This document shows, piece after piece, positions 1-6,023 of a DNA stretch of 10,966 nt. Positions within the stretch are counted from its first letter, which is position 1. Each line of letters begins with the position of its first letter. The position numbers and the translations under genes are program-made. Under the pieces are notes generated by a model that searched no databases, had not been told where the DNA came from, and saw only the letters and a program-made list of their open reading frames with translations. Source of the stretch: an uncultured Gammaproteobacteria bacterium (GTDB lineage Bacteria > Pseudomonadota > Gammaproteobacteria > Pseudomonadales > Pseudohongiellaceae); contig CALEJT010000047.1 in the NCBI GenBank assembly GCA_937898685.1, forward strand, positions 1 to 10,966, in the 5' to 3' direction.

Positions 1-23
1 CTGCTTCAAGCGCCCACAGGTAG

Positions 24-103
24 GGTGGGTGTCCCCAATCCGAGCTTCCCCAATCCGGGCGCCGTCGGGGTGAGTGTCCCCGAACTGAGGGAGTGAGTGT
101 CCC
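24..103 (-). repeat. Cluster of three GGGGACACTCACC-type short repeats
   Basis: Three copies of one motif lie here, read on the minus strand as GGGGACAC(C/T)CACC: plus-strand GGTGGGTGTCCCC at 24-36, GGTGAGTGTCCCC at 69-81 and GAGTGAGTGTCCC at 91-103. Between the first two, TCCCCAATCCG occurs twice (32-42 and 47-57), a 15-bp-spaced direct repeat. The same motif recurs at 3339-3677, 10101-10156, 10257-10270, 10443-10453 and 10912-10925, always outside genes. This fits a REP-like family of dispersed intergenic elements. No transposase is visible in the window to prove it. The rest of 1-132 holds no gene that I can support. Confidence 0.7.
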
Positions 104-132
104 AAATTTCAAGTTTCAGACGGTGGCGGTCC

Positions 133-1047
133 TCACCCCTCAGCCAGCGCCAACAGATCATGCGTAACGGCTTCCAGGTGATGGCGAAGCCAGATGTGGG
201 CGGGGTCGTTCTGGTAGCGGGCGTGCCAGATCATGTAGACGGTCAGGGGAGCGCTGGGGAGCGGAAGCTCGCAGTGCTGCAGTTCCTTGAGCAGGTCGTG
301 GCGCAGAAGGCTGGGCAGTGTGGTGAGACGGTCGCTGCCGTGGATGAAGGCGGGGATGCCGCCGAAGCCGGCGACCTCCACGGCGAAGCGGCGGTGAATC
401 CCTTGCTTGGGAAGATCACGGTCGATGCGCAGGTGCTGGCTCGAGGTGAAGCTCACCGTAACGTGCTCGGCCGCGCAGTATTCCTCCACAGTGGTAGGTG
501 CGCTGCGCTGGGTGCCATCGAAGAACACCAGGTAGCGGTCTTCGAACAGACGCTTCTGGATGATCTCGATGCCATCCGGCGGGCGCGGTGAAATCGCCAG
601 TACACACTGGTTGGTGCGGAACATCTCGAGCGTAGGAACGTCCGCAGGGATGACGCGTAAAGTGATCGCAGGCGCCTCGGCCTTGAGACGCTTCAGCAGC
701 GCGGGAAGCAGTAGACCACGCTGCAGGTCGTCGGCCGCAATCGTGATCTGGCCGGTCTGCTCCGCCGGATCGAAATCATCGGCGAAAGAGAACTCCCGCA
801 TCTCATCCAACAGAACGCGTGCCTTCACCGCCAGCTGCTTGGCGCGCGCGGTGGCGACTACCCCGCGTCCGGACTTCACCATCACCGGATCACCGACGAT
901 CTCGCGCAGACGGTTGAGCATGTGCGACACCGCACTTTGCGTAACCCCCAGGTTTTCCGCAGCACGTGAGATGGACTCCTCTTCCGTGAGGTGCAGCAGC
1001 AGCCTGAGCAGGTTGCCATCGAGATCGAGAAAACTAAGCCGTTTCAT
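133..1047 (-). CDS. LysR-family transcriptional regulator, divergent from ligAB
   Basis: This 304-residue protein has the usual LysR length and architecture. An N-terminal winged helix-turn-helix covers about residues 6-66, with the typical ISRAAENLGVTQSAVSHMLNRLRE helix pair split around residues 26-49. It is followed by a linker helix and a periplasmic-binding-protein-like effector domain from about residue 95 to the end. It probably senses an aromatic pathway compound and controls the divergently transcribed ligA-ligB. That role is inferred from the divergent arrangement and from a LysR-box-like dyad in the shared intergenic region at 1099-1113. The ATG at 1047 gives an N-terminus of normal family length, although no clear Shine-Dalgarno sequence precedes it. 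The inducer cannot be read from the sequence. The gene ends close to the repeat cluster at 24-103, and I see no clear terminator. Confidence 0.93.
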   Translation of the reverse strand: MKRLSFLDLDGNLLRLLLHLTEEESISRAAENLGVTQSAVSHMLNRLREIVGDPVMVKSGRGVVATARAKQLAVKARVLLDEMREFSFADDFDPAEQTGQITIAADDLQRGLLLPALLKRLKAEAPAITLRVIPADVPTLEMFRTNQCVLAISPRPPDGIEIIQKRLFEDRYLVFFDGTQRSAPTTVEEYCAAEHVTVSFTSSQHLRIDRDLPKQGIHRRFAVEVAGFGGIPAFIHGSDRLTTLPSLLRHDLLKELQHCELPLPSAPLTVYMIWHARYQNDPAHIWLRHHLEAVTHDLLALAEG

Positions 1048-1098
1048 GGGGTTGCAGAATACATGAAAAAAATTAATTGAATAGCACCAAAAACAGCC

Positions 1099-1113
1099 AT
1101 TTATCCGATCAAT
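1099..1113. promoter_or_regulatory. Putative LysR box in the lysR-ligA divergent promoter region
   Basis: The 15-mer ATTTATCCGATCAAT is an imperfect dyad, ATT-n-ATC-n-GAT-n-AAT, in which 12 of 14 off-centre positions are symmetric. It contains the T-N11-A spacing that defines LysR-type recognition sites. It lies 51 bp upstream of the LysR start and 55 bp upstream of the ligA start, a usual location for a site serving both genes. Further AT-rich half-sites flank it, including AATTAATT at 1071-1078 and ATCGAATCG at 1112-1120. I could not place convincing -35/-10 hexamers for either gene. Confidence 0.55.
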
Positions 1114-1168
1114 CGAATCGCCGACACTGCGCGCCCAACATGACCGTCCAGGGTCAGTGCAGAGTTGT

Positions 1169-1507
1169 ATGAAACGCGAAATTCCCGGTACCTACATCCT
1201 GTCCGGCAAGAACGCCCGCCAGGGCTACGCTCTCAACAGGATGTGTTTTTCGTTTAATGATGCCGCCAACCGAGAGGCGTTCACTCGCGACCAAAAGTCG
1301 TACTGTGAGCGCTATGGGCTGACGGAGGCGCAAACGCGCGCCATCCTCGACCGCGATCTGATCGGATTGCAGCGGTTGGGCGGCAACATTTATTACCTGG
1401 GCAAGTACGCCGGTCTTCTCGGACTGGACGTGCAGGACTGGGGCGCCATGCAGACCGGCATGAGCAAGGCAGAGTTCACTGCGATGCTGTTCGCATCGGC
1501 GGCATGA
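1169..1507 (+). CDS. ligA: Extradiol dioxygenase alpha (small) subunit, LigA-like
   Basis: This 112-residue protein matches the LigA family, the small helical subunit that caps the active site of protocatechuate 4,5-dioxygenase. Recognisable LigA blocks are IPGTYILSG..ARQGYALN (residues 5-23), the acidic helix around AFTRDQKSYCERYGLT, the ILDRDL helix, GGNIYYLGKY (71-80) and QTGMSKAEF (95-103). It is shorter than Sphingobium LigA (139 residues), lacking part of both ends. I chose the ATG at 1169, which has AGAG just upstream and begins next to the conserved IPGT block. An in-frame GTG at 1157 would add four residues and cannot be excluded. Only 3 bp separate its stop from ligB, so the two are an operon and probably translationally coupled. 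The position matching substrate-contacting Phe103 of LigA is Val88 here, so the substrate may not be protocatechuate itself. Confidence 0.9.
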   Translation: MKREIPGTYILSGKNARQGYALNRMCFSFNDAANREAFTRDQKSYCERYGLTEAQTRAILDRDLIGLQRLGGNIYYLGKYAGLLGLDVQDWGAMQTGMSKAEFTAMLFASAA

Positions 1508-1510
1508 GCC

Positions 1511-2353
1511 ATGGCTCAGATAGTTGGATGTGTAAACACTTCCCACGTCCCCTCCATTGGTAAGGCGCTCGCCCACGGCCTGCAGCAGGATCCGTACTGG
1601 TCGCCTTTCTTCGATGGCTTTCCGCCCATCCATCGTTGGTTGGAGGAAGTGAAGCCGGACGTGGCAGTGGTGTTCTACAACGACCACGGTCTCAACTTCT
1701 TCCTCGACAAGATGCCGACCTTCGCCATCGGTGCGGGTCAGCAGTACGTCAATGGAGATGAAGGTTGGGGCCAGCCGGACTATCCACCCTTCGCGGGCGA
1801 CGAAGAGCTGTCGTGGCAGCTGATCAATCATCTGGTCGATCACGATTTCGACATGACCATCTGTCAGGACATGATGGTCGACCACGCCTTCGCGTTGCCA
1901 TTGAAGTTATTGTTCCCCGGTCAGCCGGCGTGTCCGATCGCGACCGTGCCGATCTCGCTCAACACCGTGTTGTATCCGTTCCCTTCAGCGCGTCGCTGCG
2001 CGATGTTGGGTCGCAACGTGGGTGATGCGATTCGTGCGTGGGATTCCGACAAGCGTGTATTGATCGTGGGCACTGGCGGTCTTTCGCACCAGCTTGAGGG
2101 TGAGCGCGCGGGTCACTTGAATCCAGAGTTCGATCGCAAGTTCATGGACAGTCTACTGAACGAAGATCCGAGCTGGATCGAGCAGTTCAGTAGTGAAGAC
2201 ATCATCGAAGCAGTAGGCACTGCCGGTTTGGAAATCATCATGTGGGTGGCAGCGCGCAATACCTTGCGCGGGCCGGTGCGCGAAGTGCATCGCAACTACC
2301 ACATCCCCATCTCGAATACGGCTGCCGGCACGCAAGCGCTGGCACCAGCCTGA
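1511..2353 (+). CDS. ligB: Class III extradiol ring-cleavage dioxygenase beta (catalytic) subunit, LigB-like
   Basis: This is the catalytic subunit of a non-haem Fe(II) extradiol dioxygenase. It cleaves the ring of a protocatechuate-type catechol next to the hydroxyls (4,5-cleavage) to a semialdehyde, in the cytoplasm. The 280-residue length is close to Sphingobium LigB (about 300). Known LigB residues can be placed: iron ligands His12 (TSH), His59 (YNDH) and Glu241 (GLEIIMW), catalytic base His193 (GTGGLSH), and the conserved VDH at 123-125. The C-terminal HIPISNTAAG matches the LigB block that contacts the substrate carboxylate. It starts 3 bp after ligA and a perfect 9-bp hairpin follows its stop. 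Relatives act on gallate or 3-O-methylgallate, so the exact substrate is open. Downstream partners (ligC, ligI, ligJ, ligK) are absent from the window. Confidence 0.94.
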   Translation: MAQIVGCVNTSHVPSIGKALAHGLQQDPYWSPFFDGFPPIHRWLEEVKPDVAVVFYNDHGLNFFLDKMPTFAIGAGQQYVNGDEGWGQPDYPPFAGDEELSWQLINHLVDHDFDMTICQDMMVDHAFALPLKLLFPGQPACPIATVPISLNTVLYPFPSARRCAMLGRNVGDAIRAWDSDKRVLIVGTGGLSHQLEGERAGHLNPEFDRKFMDSLLNEDPSWIEQFSSEDIIEAVGTAGLEIIMWVAARNTLRGPVREVHRNYHIPISNTAAGTQALAPA

Positions 2354-2376
2354 GCAGTATCTCTTCAGATACTGCT
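2353..2376 (+). terminator. Stem-loop directly after ligB
   Basis: GCAGTATCT (2354-2362) pairs perfectly with AGATACTGC (2367-2375) around a CTTC loop, and an extra A-T pair makes a 10-bp stem. It begins within the ligB stop codon and lies between two convergent genes, so it may end or stabilise both transcripts. Neither side has a strong T-run (TTCGAATT follows on the plus strand), so intrinsic termination is not certain. Confidence 0.55.
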
Positions 2377-2423
2377 TCGAATTGCACTAGCCATAGACGC
2401 TTGTCGGCGCAGGGACGCGCTGT

Positions 2424-3125
2424 TTATTTCGCAAGCAACCACCGACGCAGCGCCGCTGTAACTGCGCTCGGTTGTTCCATCGGCGCCATGTGGCCGCTGT
2501 TGTCGATCAACACCACGCCGGGATGGTCCGACAAAATACGGGATATTTCTTCGTGCTGCGACGGCGGGCTCCAGCGATCCTGATGACCGCTGAGCAACAA
2601 GGTGCCTTTCGGCGCCTTCCTCAATGATGCCGTCGCATCGGGACGATTCAGCAGCGCAGTGATCTGACGACGGAAGCTATCGACCGAATAGTCTTCCACC
2701 ATCTCATAAATGCTCTGCATGAATGTCTCGTCGGTCTGACGTGCCGGATCCACCATCGGTGGAGCCCAGGTGCGAGCGAGTGCGGCCATTCCCTCTTTTT
2801 CCGCGAGTGCGATCAATGCTTCGCGTTTTTCCTGCTCGTTTGGACGCGCCGAATGTAGTCCGGTATTCAGGAGCGCGAGTTTGCGTACGCGTTCAGGTGC
2901 CTTGTCGACGATGACCATCGCTACGCGACTGCCCATGGAGTGGCCAGCGAGATAGAACTCCTGCGGCGCCTCGGCCAATACGCAATCCGCCATCGCTTGG
3001 AGCGAGTCGAACCGGCTGAAGTCGGGGATGCGAATGTCCACGATGTCCTGTAGATGAAGTGCTTGATGGCGCCAGACCCGGGCATCGCAGAGGAGCCCGG
3101 GCAACAGATACAAGGTGGATCGCAT
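2424..3125 (-). CDS. Alpha/beta-fold hydrolase (esterase-like)
   Basis: This is a 233-residue cytoplasmic hydrolase of the alpha/beta superfamily. The N-terminal LYLLPGLLCDARVW block is typical. The nucleophile elbow is GHSMGS with Ser63, followed by an acidic residue in SGHQDRWSPP (Asp183) and the catalytic His in SGHMAPMEQP (His212), giving a complete Ser-Asp-His triad. A start at 3125 is supported by the strand order directly before the hydrophobic first beta strand. It is also supported by an extended -10 promoter at 3178-3186, which lies inside the reading frame that continues upstream to 3317. The SD site is poor. The substrate is unknown. Next to ligAB it could be an ester or meta-cleavage-product hydrolase. 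Methyl esterases are known after 3-O-methylgallate cleavage in Sphingobium, but that link is inference. It converges on ligB and so is not in the same operon. Confidence 0.88.
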   Translation of the reverse strand: MRSTLYLLPGLLCDARVWRHQALHLQDIVDIRIPDFSRFDSLQAMADCVLAEAPQEFYLAGHSMGSRVAMVIVDKAPERVRKLALLNTGLHSARPNEQEKREALIALAEKEGMAALARTWAPPMVDPARQTDETFMQSIYEMVEDYSVDSFRRQITALLNRPDATASLRKAPKGTLLLSGHQDRWSPPSQHEEISRILSDHPGVVLIDNSGHMAPMEQPSAVTAALRRWLLAK

Positions 3126-3177
3126 GAAGGAATGTCGCGTAATGCAGAAGTGAGAAAAGGCTGAAAAATGCGGCGTC

Positions 3178-3186
3178 ATTGTACCA
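3178..3186 (-). promoter_or_regulatory. Extended -10 promoter for the alpha/beta hydrolase
   Basis: On the minus strand TGGTACAAT gives a 5/6 match to the -10 consensus (TACAAT, 3178-3183) with the extended TGn motif. No good -35 lies 17 bp upstream, as is tolerated with extended -10 elements. Transcription would start near 3171, leaving a leader of about 46 nt before the ATG at 3125. Confidence 0.5.
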
Positions 3187-3272
3187 AAGCCCGCTTGAGG
3201 ACGTGAGCCGAAGCCAAGGCATTTCTTGCAGGGTTGGTGTGGATGCCGATCCCTGAGTGACGGGTAAGAAGA

Positions 3273-3288
3273 AGTGATAAGAATCACG
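3273..3288. promoter_or_regulatory. CRP/FNR-type palindrome upstream of the hydrolase
   Basis: GTGATAAGAATCAC (3274-3287) is a palindrome with 5-bp arms, GTGAT-N4-ATCAC. It contains GTGA-N6-TCAC, the core of the CRP consensus TGTGA-N6-TCACA; only the outermost bases differ (A and G). It also resembles the FNR/Anr form TTGAT-N4-ATCAA. It lies about 110 bp upstream of the predicted hydrolase transcription start, rather far for direct activation. No gene lies nearer on the right. Confidence 0.35.
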
Positions 3289-3338
3289 TATACGCATGAT
3301 CGCGTTTTCCACATCAAACCTTAGTTGCGCACGCAACT

Positions 3339-3677
3339 GGGGACAGTCATTTCGCCATCGCAAACCTCGCCATAACTGGACAGTCACCTCGCCGCGCCAC
3401 CCCTTCCGATGTGAGCATGGAGGCACTGAACAACGACCAGGATGCGGGTAAGTGGTAGAAGGGACAGCCAGTATCCCGGTAGATAAAAGGACAGCCACTG
3501 CAAAGAGAATCGCAAGGGGACAGTCACCTCGTGGTGGGGGATGGACACTTGGAGCGAGGTAGTGATGCGGGACAGTCACCATAAGTGGTAAGGGGACAGC
3601 CACAACAACTCCGGCACACAAGGGGACACTCACCTCGGTGGTGGTGCAATCCAAGGCGTAATCAAGGGACAGCCACC
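3339..3677 (+). repeat. Quasi-periodic array of GGGGACAGTCACC-like repeats
   Basis: At least nine copies of a motif close to AAGGGGACAG(T/C)CACC occur in one orientation in this non-coding stretch. The GGAC cores start at 3341, 3378, 3462, 3489, 3518, 3543 (degenerate), 3570, 3594, 3624 and 3667. From 3462 to 3624 the steps are 27, 29, 25, 27, 24 and 30 bp, so spacing is near 27 bp although the bases between copies differ. Two copies (3516, 3622) continue as CACC-TCG(G)T-GGTG, which can fold into a short hairpin. This array mostly has GGACAG, whereas the copies at the window ends have GGACAC. The stretch 3126-3847 has no gene. A REP-like element family, or a multi-site protein-binding array, are the two readings I consider. 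Confidence 0.75.
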
Positions 3678-3731
3678 AAAGGCATCAGGAAAATTTCTGA
3701 AAGCCTGCTAGCCTTGTGCGAAGCTGGACCA

Positions 3732-3763
3732 ATCGCGCGTGAATACTGGGAGTCACGCGCGAT
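3732..3763. other. Perfect 11-bp-stem hairpin in the intergenic region
   Basis: ATCGCGCGTGA (3732-3742) pairs without mismatch with TCACGCGCGAT (3753-3763) around a 10-nt loop. It lies between the repeat array and the end of the flavoprotein gene. No T-run follows on either strand. It may back up transcript termination of the minus-strand operon or shield its 3' end. It differs in sequence from the neighbouring repeats. Confidence 0.6.
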
Positions 3764-3801
3764 AAGCAAGCAAGAGTTCTATTGTTTGTTGGGATGGATG
3801 A

Positions 3802-3833
3802 TTGGGCTGCTTCCGTTTTGGACTGCAGCCCAA
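3802..3833 (-). terminator. Stem-loop 15 bp after the flavoprotein stop
   Basis: TTGGGCTGC (3802-3810) pairs perfectly with GCAGCCCAA (3825-3833), and the loop contains an inner TCC/GGA pairing, giving a long imperfect hairpin. It starts 14 bp past the minus-strand flavoprotein stop at 3848. A T-run is absent, so it may be a weak or Rho-assisted terminator or a 3'-end stabiliser. With the hairpin at 3732-3763 it closes the operon. Confidence 0.5.
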
Positions 3834-3847
3834 CCTGGGGAATGCCA

Positions 3848-5416
3848 TCAACCCGTATAGTTATCCAGATCGATGCCGGACTTACCGGGGGCAAGGATGT
3901 TATTGGGATCGAGTGCACGTTTGATGGCGTGTTCGACGTCGCGTTTCACCTTGCCATAACTGCGCGCCACGCGTTCTTGGAAACGAGTGTTCACACGGTA
4001 CACTGCATAACCTTCCTTCTCGAATTCATCCAGCAGCTCGTTGAAGCACGCGTCGGCGCGTGCGGTTTCTTCAGGGTCGGCGCGGTTGAACAGCACGTCG
4101 ATCACGTGATGCATGTCGCGCGGTGCGACGATGAATTCGCCCACGTAGTCGAGGCCATGTTTGTTCAGAATGCTCTTGGCCAAACGCGCCTGTTTCTCAC
4201 ATTCGCTGCCACGCGCTTCGCTCACCGGCGCGAACCACATCGAGCCACCGCCGCCACGCCAGTTGTAGAGTCCAAACTCTTGCAGGTTGGGCACGCCGGA
4301 CATCAACTGCGCACGATACTTGAAGGGCTGACGATCGCCGGCTTCTTCTTCCGTGACGATACGACCCTTGCCAAGCGAGGCGAAGGCATCGGTGACGATC
4401 TTCCAGTTGACGTCTACCTGCTCCTGCGTGCCATAGAGCGCGGCATAGACGTTCCACGCACCGAGGCCTGTGGTGGTCTGGATTTCGCGCAGAATTTCGT
4501 CCGGTGTCGAGCCTGGCTCCATGGTGTAGTCGGAGCGACGCACACCTGCCGTGCTCGCTTCCCACAGGATGTTGGCGATTACCACCGAGTTCTGAATCAC
4601 GCCATTGATGCGCAGAGGACGCAGCATTTCGACGATTTCGTTGATGTCGGCTTCATCGTCGAACACCACTTCGAAAGGTTTGAACACAGGAGGCTTGGGC
4701 ATCAGCCAAAAGCCGAGCTTGGTGGTGATGCCGTAGTTGGCCTGCGTGAACATGCCGTCGAGCGTCGGGCCGAAACCCCACTTGAAGATCTGCCAGGTAT
4801 TGCTGCCAGGTACACCACCCATGCCGGTGCGCAGGATCTCGCCATTGGCAAGTACCACTTCCATGCCACACTGCATCATGAAGTGTTCGCCATAGGGCGT
4901 GTAACCAACGCCGCGATCCATCGTATTGCCCAAGGGGCCGGCGATGGCGGAGGGCGCGGGGAACGACAACATCAAGGGATAGTCGTTCTCCTGGATGTAG
5001 TCGTAGAGCTGTCCATAGGTGACGCCGGGTTCCACCAGTGCATAACACATCACCGGATCGACCTTGAGGATCTTGTTCATCTTCTTGAGGTCGAGAATCA
5101 CCTGGCCGCGTTGTCCCGGTGCAGCCGAGCCATAACCGAAGTTGCGGCCAGTCGAAATCGTCCACACCGGAATCTTGTGTTCGTTGCAGATGCGCACGAT
5201 GCCTTGCACCTGCTCCACGGTGGTCGCCGTCACTGCGGCAGAAGGAGCGTGTTCAGCGTTTTCCACCGACATCATGATCTTGTTGTAGGGCGCGAGTTGA
5301 TCGGCCGCCACCAATACGTTCTCGTCCCCCAGCAGCGCACGAAACTTGGTTACTGCCTGCTCGAATTCTGCTTGCACCACTCCGCGCGGCAGCACGCCAT
5401 TGTTTGCATCAGCCAT
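3848..5416 (-). CDS. pchF: 4-cresol dehydrogenase (hydroxylating)-type flavoprotein subunit
   Basis: This 522-residue protein belongs to the vanillyl-alcohol oxidase/PchF flavoprotein family (PchF of Pseudomonas putida has 521). An N-terminal FAD-binding domain (about 55-240, with STGRNFGYG at 88-96) is followed by the substrate domain. PchF residues known from its structure fall at the same numbers here: Tyr95, Tyr473 and Arg474 (phenol binding), Tyr384 (covalent FAD), Glu380, Trp394, Glu427, His436 and Asp440. A tyrosine rather than histidine at the flavin link favours a cytochrome-coupled dehydrogenase over an oxidase. It would oxidise 4-cresol or a similar 4-alkylphenol via a quinone methide. 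The ATG at 5416 follows GGGGAGG (5424-5430). It has no signal peptide although the enzyme is reported to be periplasmic. It overlaps the upstream gene by 8 bp. Eugenol, 4-ethylphenol or vanillyl alcohol are alternative substrates. Confidence 0.93.
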   Translation of the reverse strand: MADANNGVLPRGVVQAEFEQAVTKFRALLGDENVLVAADQLAPYNKIMMSVENAEHAPSAAVTATTVEQVQGIVRICNEHKIPVWTISTGRNFGYGSAAPGQRGQVILDLKKMNKILKVDPVMCYALVEPGVTYGQLYDYIQENDYPLMLSFPAPSAIAGPLGNTMDRGVGYTPYGEHFMMQCGMEVVLANGEILRTGMGGVPGSNTWQIFKWGFGPTLDGMFTQANYGITTKLGFWLMPKPPVFKPFEVVFDDEADINEIVEMLRPLRINGVIQNSVVIANILWEASTAGVRRSDYTMEPGSTPDEILREIQTTTGLGAWNVYAALYGTQEQVDVNWKIVTDAFASLGKGRIVTEEEAGDRQPFKYRAQLMSGVPNLQEFGLYNWRGGGGSMWFAPVSEARGSECEKQARLAKSILNKHGLDYVGEFIVAPRDMHHVIDVLFNRADPEETARADACFNELLDEFEKEGYAVYRVNTRFQERVARSYGKVKRDVEHAIKRALDPNNILAPGKSGIDLDNYTG

Positions 5417-6023
5417 GATTTGGCCTCCCCACTGCGATCGAAAATGAAACGAAGCTGCCGCTGATCGCCTTGCCACTACGCGACTCGATTTTCGGCAGCA
5501 TGGCTGAATTCAGTGTTGGCCCGGCCAAGACATGAGCAAGTTCAGTAAGCCAGTACATCGAACTTGCATCGGTGTCGCAGGAGCACACATCGGCATCGGC
5601 GTTCAGCAAGCGATGATGCACCGCATTTGGTGTGATCTTGTGCAAGCTCAGCCATTGCATACGAGCACCTGCGCTACGTGCGGCATCGACCACCAGCGTG
5701 GCGAGTCCATCATGCAGCAGGCCGATCACCTGCATTGTTTCGTCGCTGCGCAACTGTCGTTCGAGTGCACGAATCACCTTGGGTTCGTAATCCACACGTT
5801 GCAGCTGCAGGGCGTGACCCTGCGCCGCGTAGGCACCTTGCAGAAAAGCGGCTTCGGCAGGGCTGGGCTCCGTGCTGTCGTTCGTCAGCACCAGCACGGG
5901 ATGAGTGTTGTTCATGGACGCAGCGCGGGTGGCGGCCAGTGCCATGTCGGCACGCGCGAGCGTCAAGACAGCGAGCGTGCTCAAGGACGCACTCTTGAGC
6001 ACGAAGCGACGATCGATGCTCAT
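5409..6023 (-). CDS. pchX: Tat-signal protein between cytochrome and flavoprotein, PchX-like
   Basis: This 204-residue protein sits between the cytochrome and flavoprotein genes, exactly where pchX (function unknown) lies in the Pseudomonas pchACXF cluster. I assign the symbol mainly from gene order and length. The N-terminus MSIDRRFVLKSA resembles a twin-arginine motif (RRxFxLK-like), followed by a hydrophobic stretch and an ALA-A cleavage site near residue 30. The mature part is mixed alpha/beta (HPVLVLTND, QVIGLLHDG, ARMQWLSLHK) with a Cys-Ser-Cys around residue 147 and no cofactor motif that I recognise. Its ATG overlaps the cytochrome stop (ATGA), it has a GAGGAA Shine-Dalgarno, and its stop overlaps the flavoprotein start by 8 bp, which indicates tight translational coupling. 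It may help export or assemble the enzyme; this is inference. Confidence 0.85.
   Translation of the reverse strand: MSIDRRFVLKSASLSTLAVLTLARADMALAATRAASMNNTHPVLVLTNDSTEPSPAEAAFLQGAYAAQGHALQLQRVDYEPKVIRALERQLRSDETMQVIGLLHDGLATLVVDAARSAGARMQWLSLHKITPNAVHHRLLNADADVCSCDTDASSMYWLTELAHVLAGPTLNSAMLPKIESRSGKAISGSFVSFSIAVGRPNHG

Noticed and set aside
3126..3317. N-terminal extension of the alpha/beta hydrolase by up to 64 residues
   Set aside because: The extension is unlike hydrolase N-termini, and the extended -10 at 3178-3186 lies inside it, so transcription would start after the upstream start codons.
3339..3677. CRISPR array
   Set aside because: Repeats are only about 12 bp, variable in sequence and irregular in spacing, with inter-repeat lengths of 10-30 bp and no cas genes nearby.
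3585..3860. Plus-strand reading frame of 91 codons
   Set aside because: It runs through repeats and two strong hairpins into the end of the flavoprotein gene; no RBS or conserved domain is visible.
3782..5464. Plus-strand reading frame of 560 codons
   Set aside because: It is antisense to the flavoprotein gene, which keeps every expected PchF active-site residue. The translated product is His/Val-rich and resembles no family.
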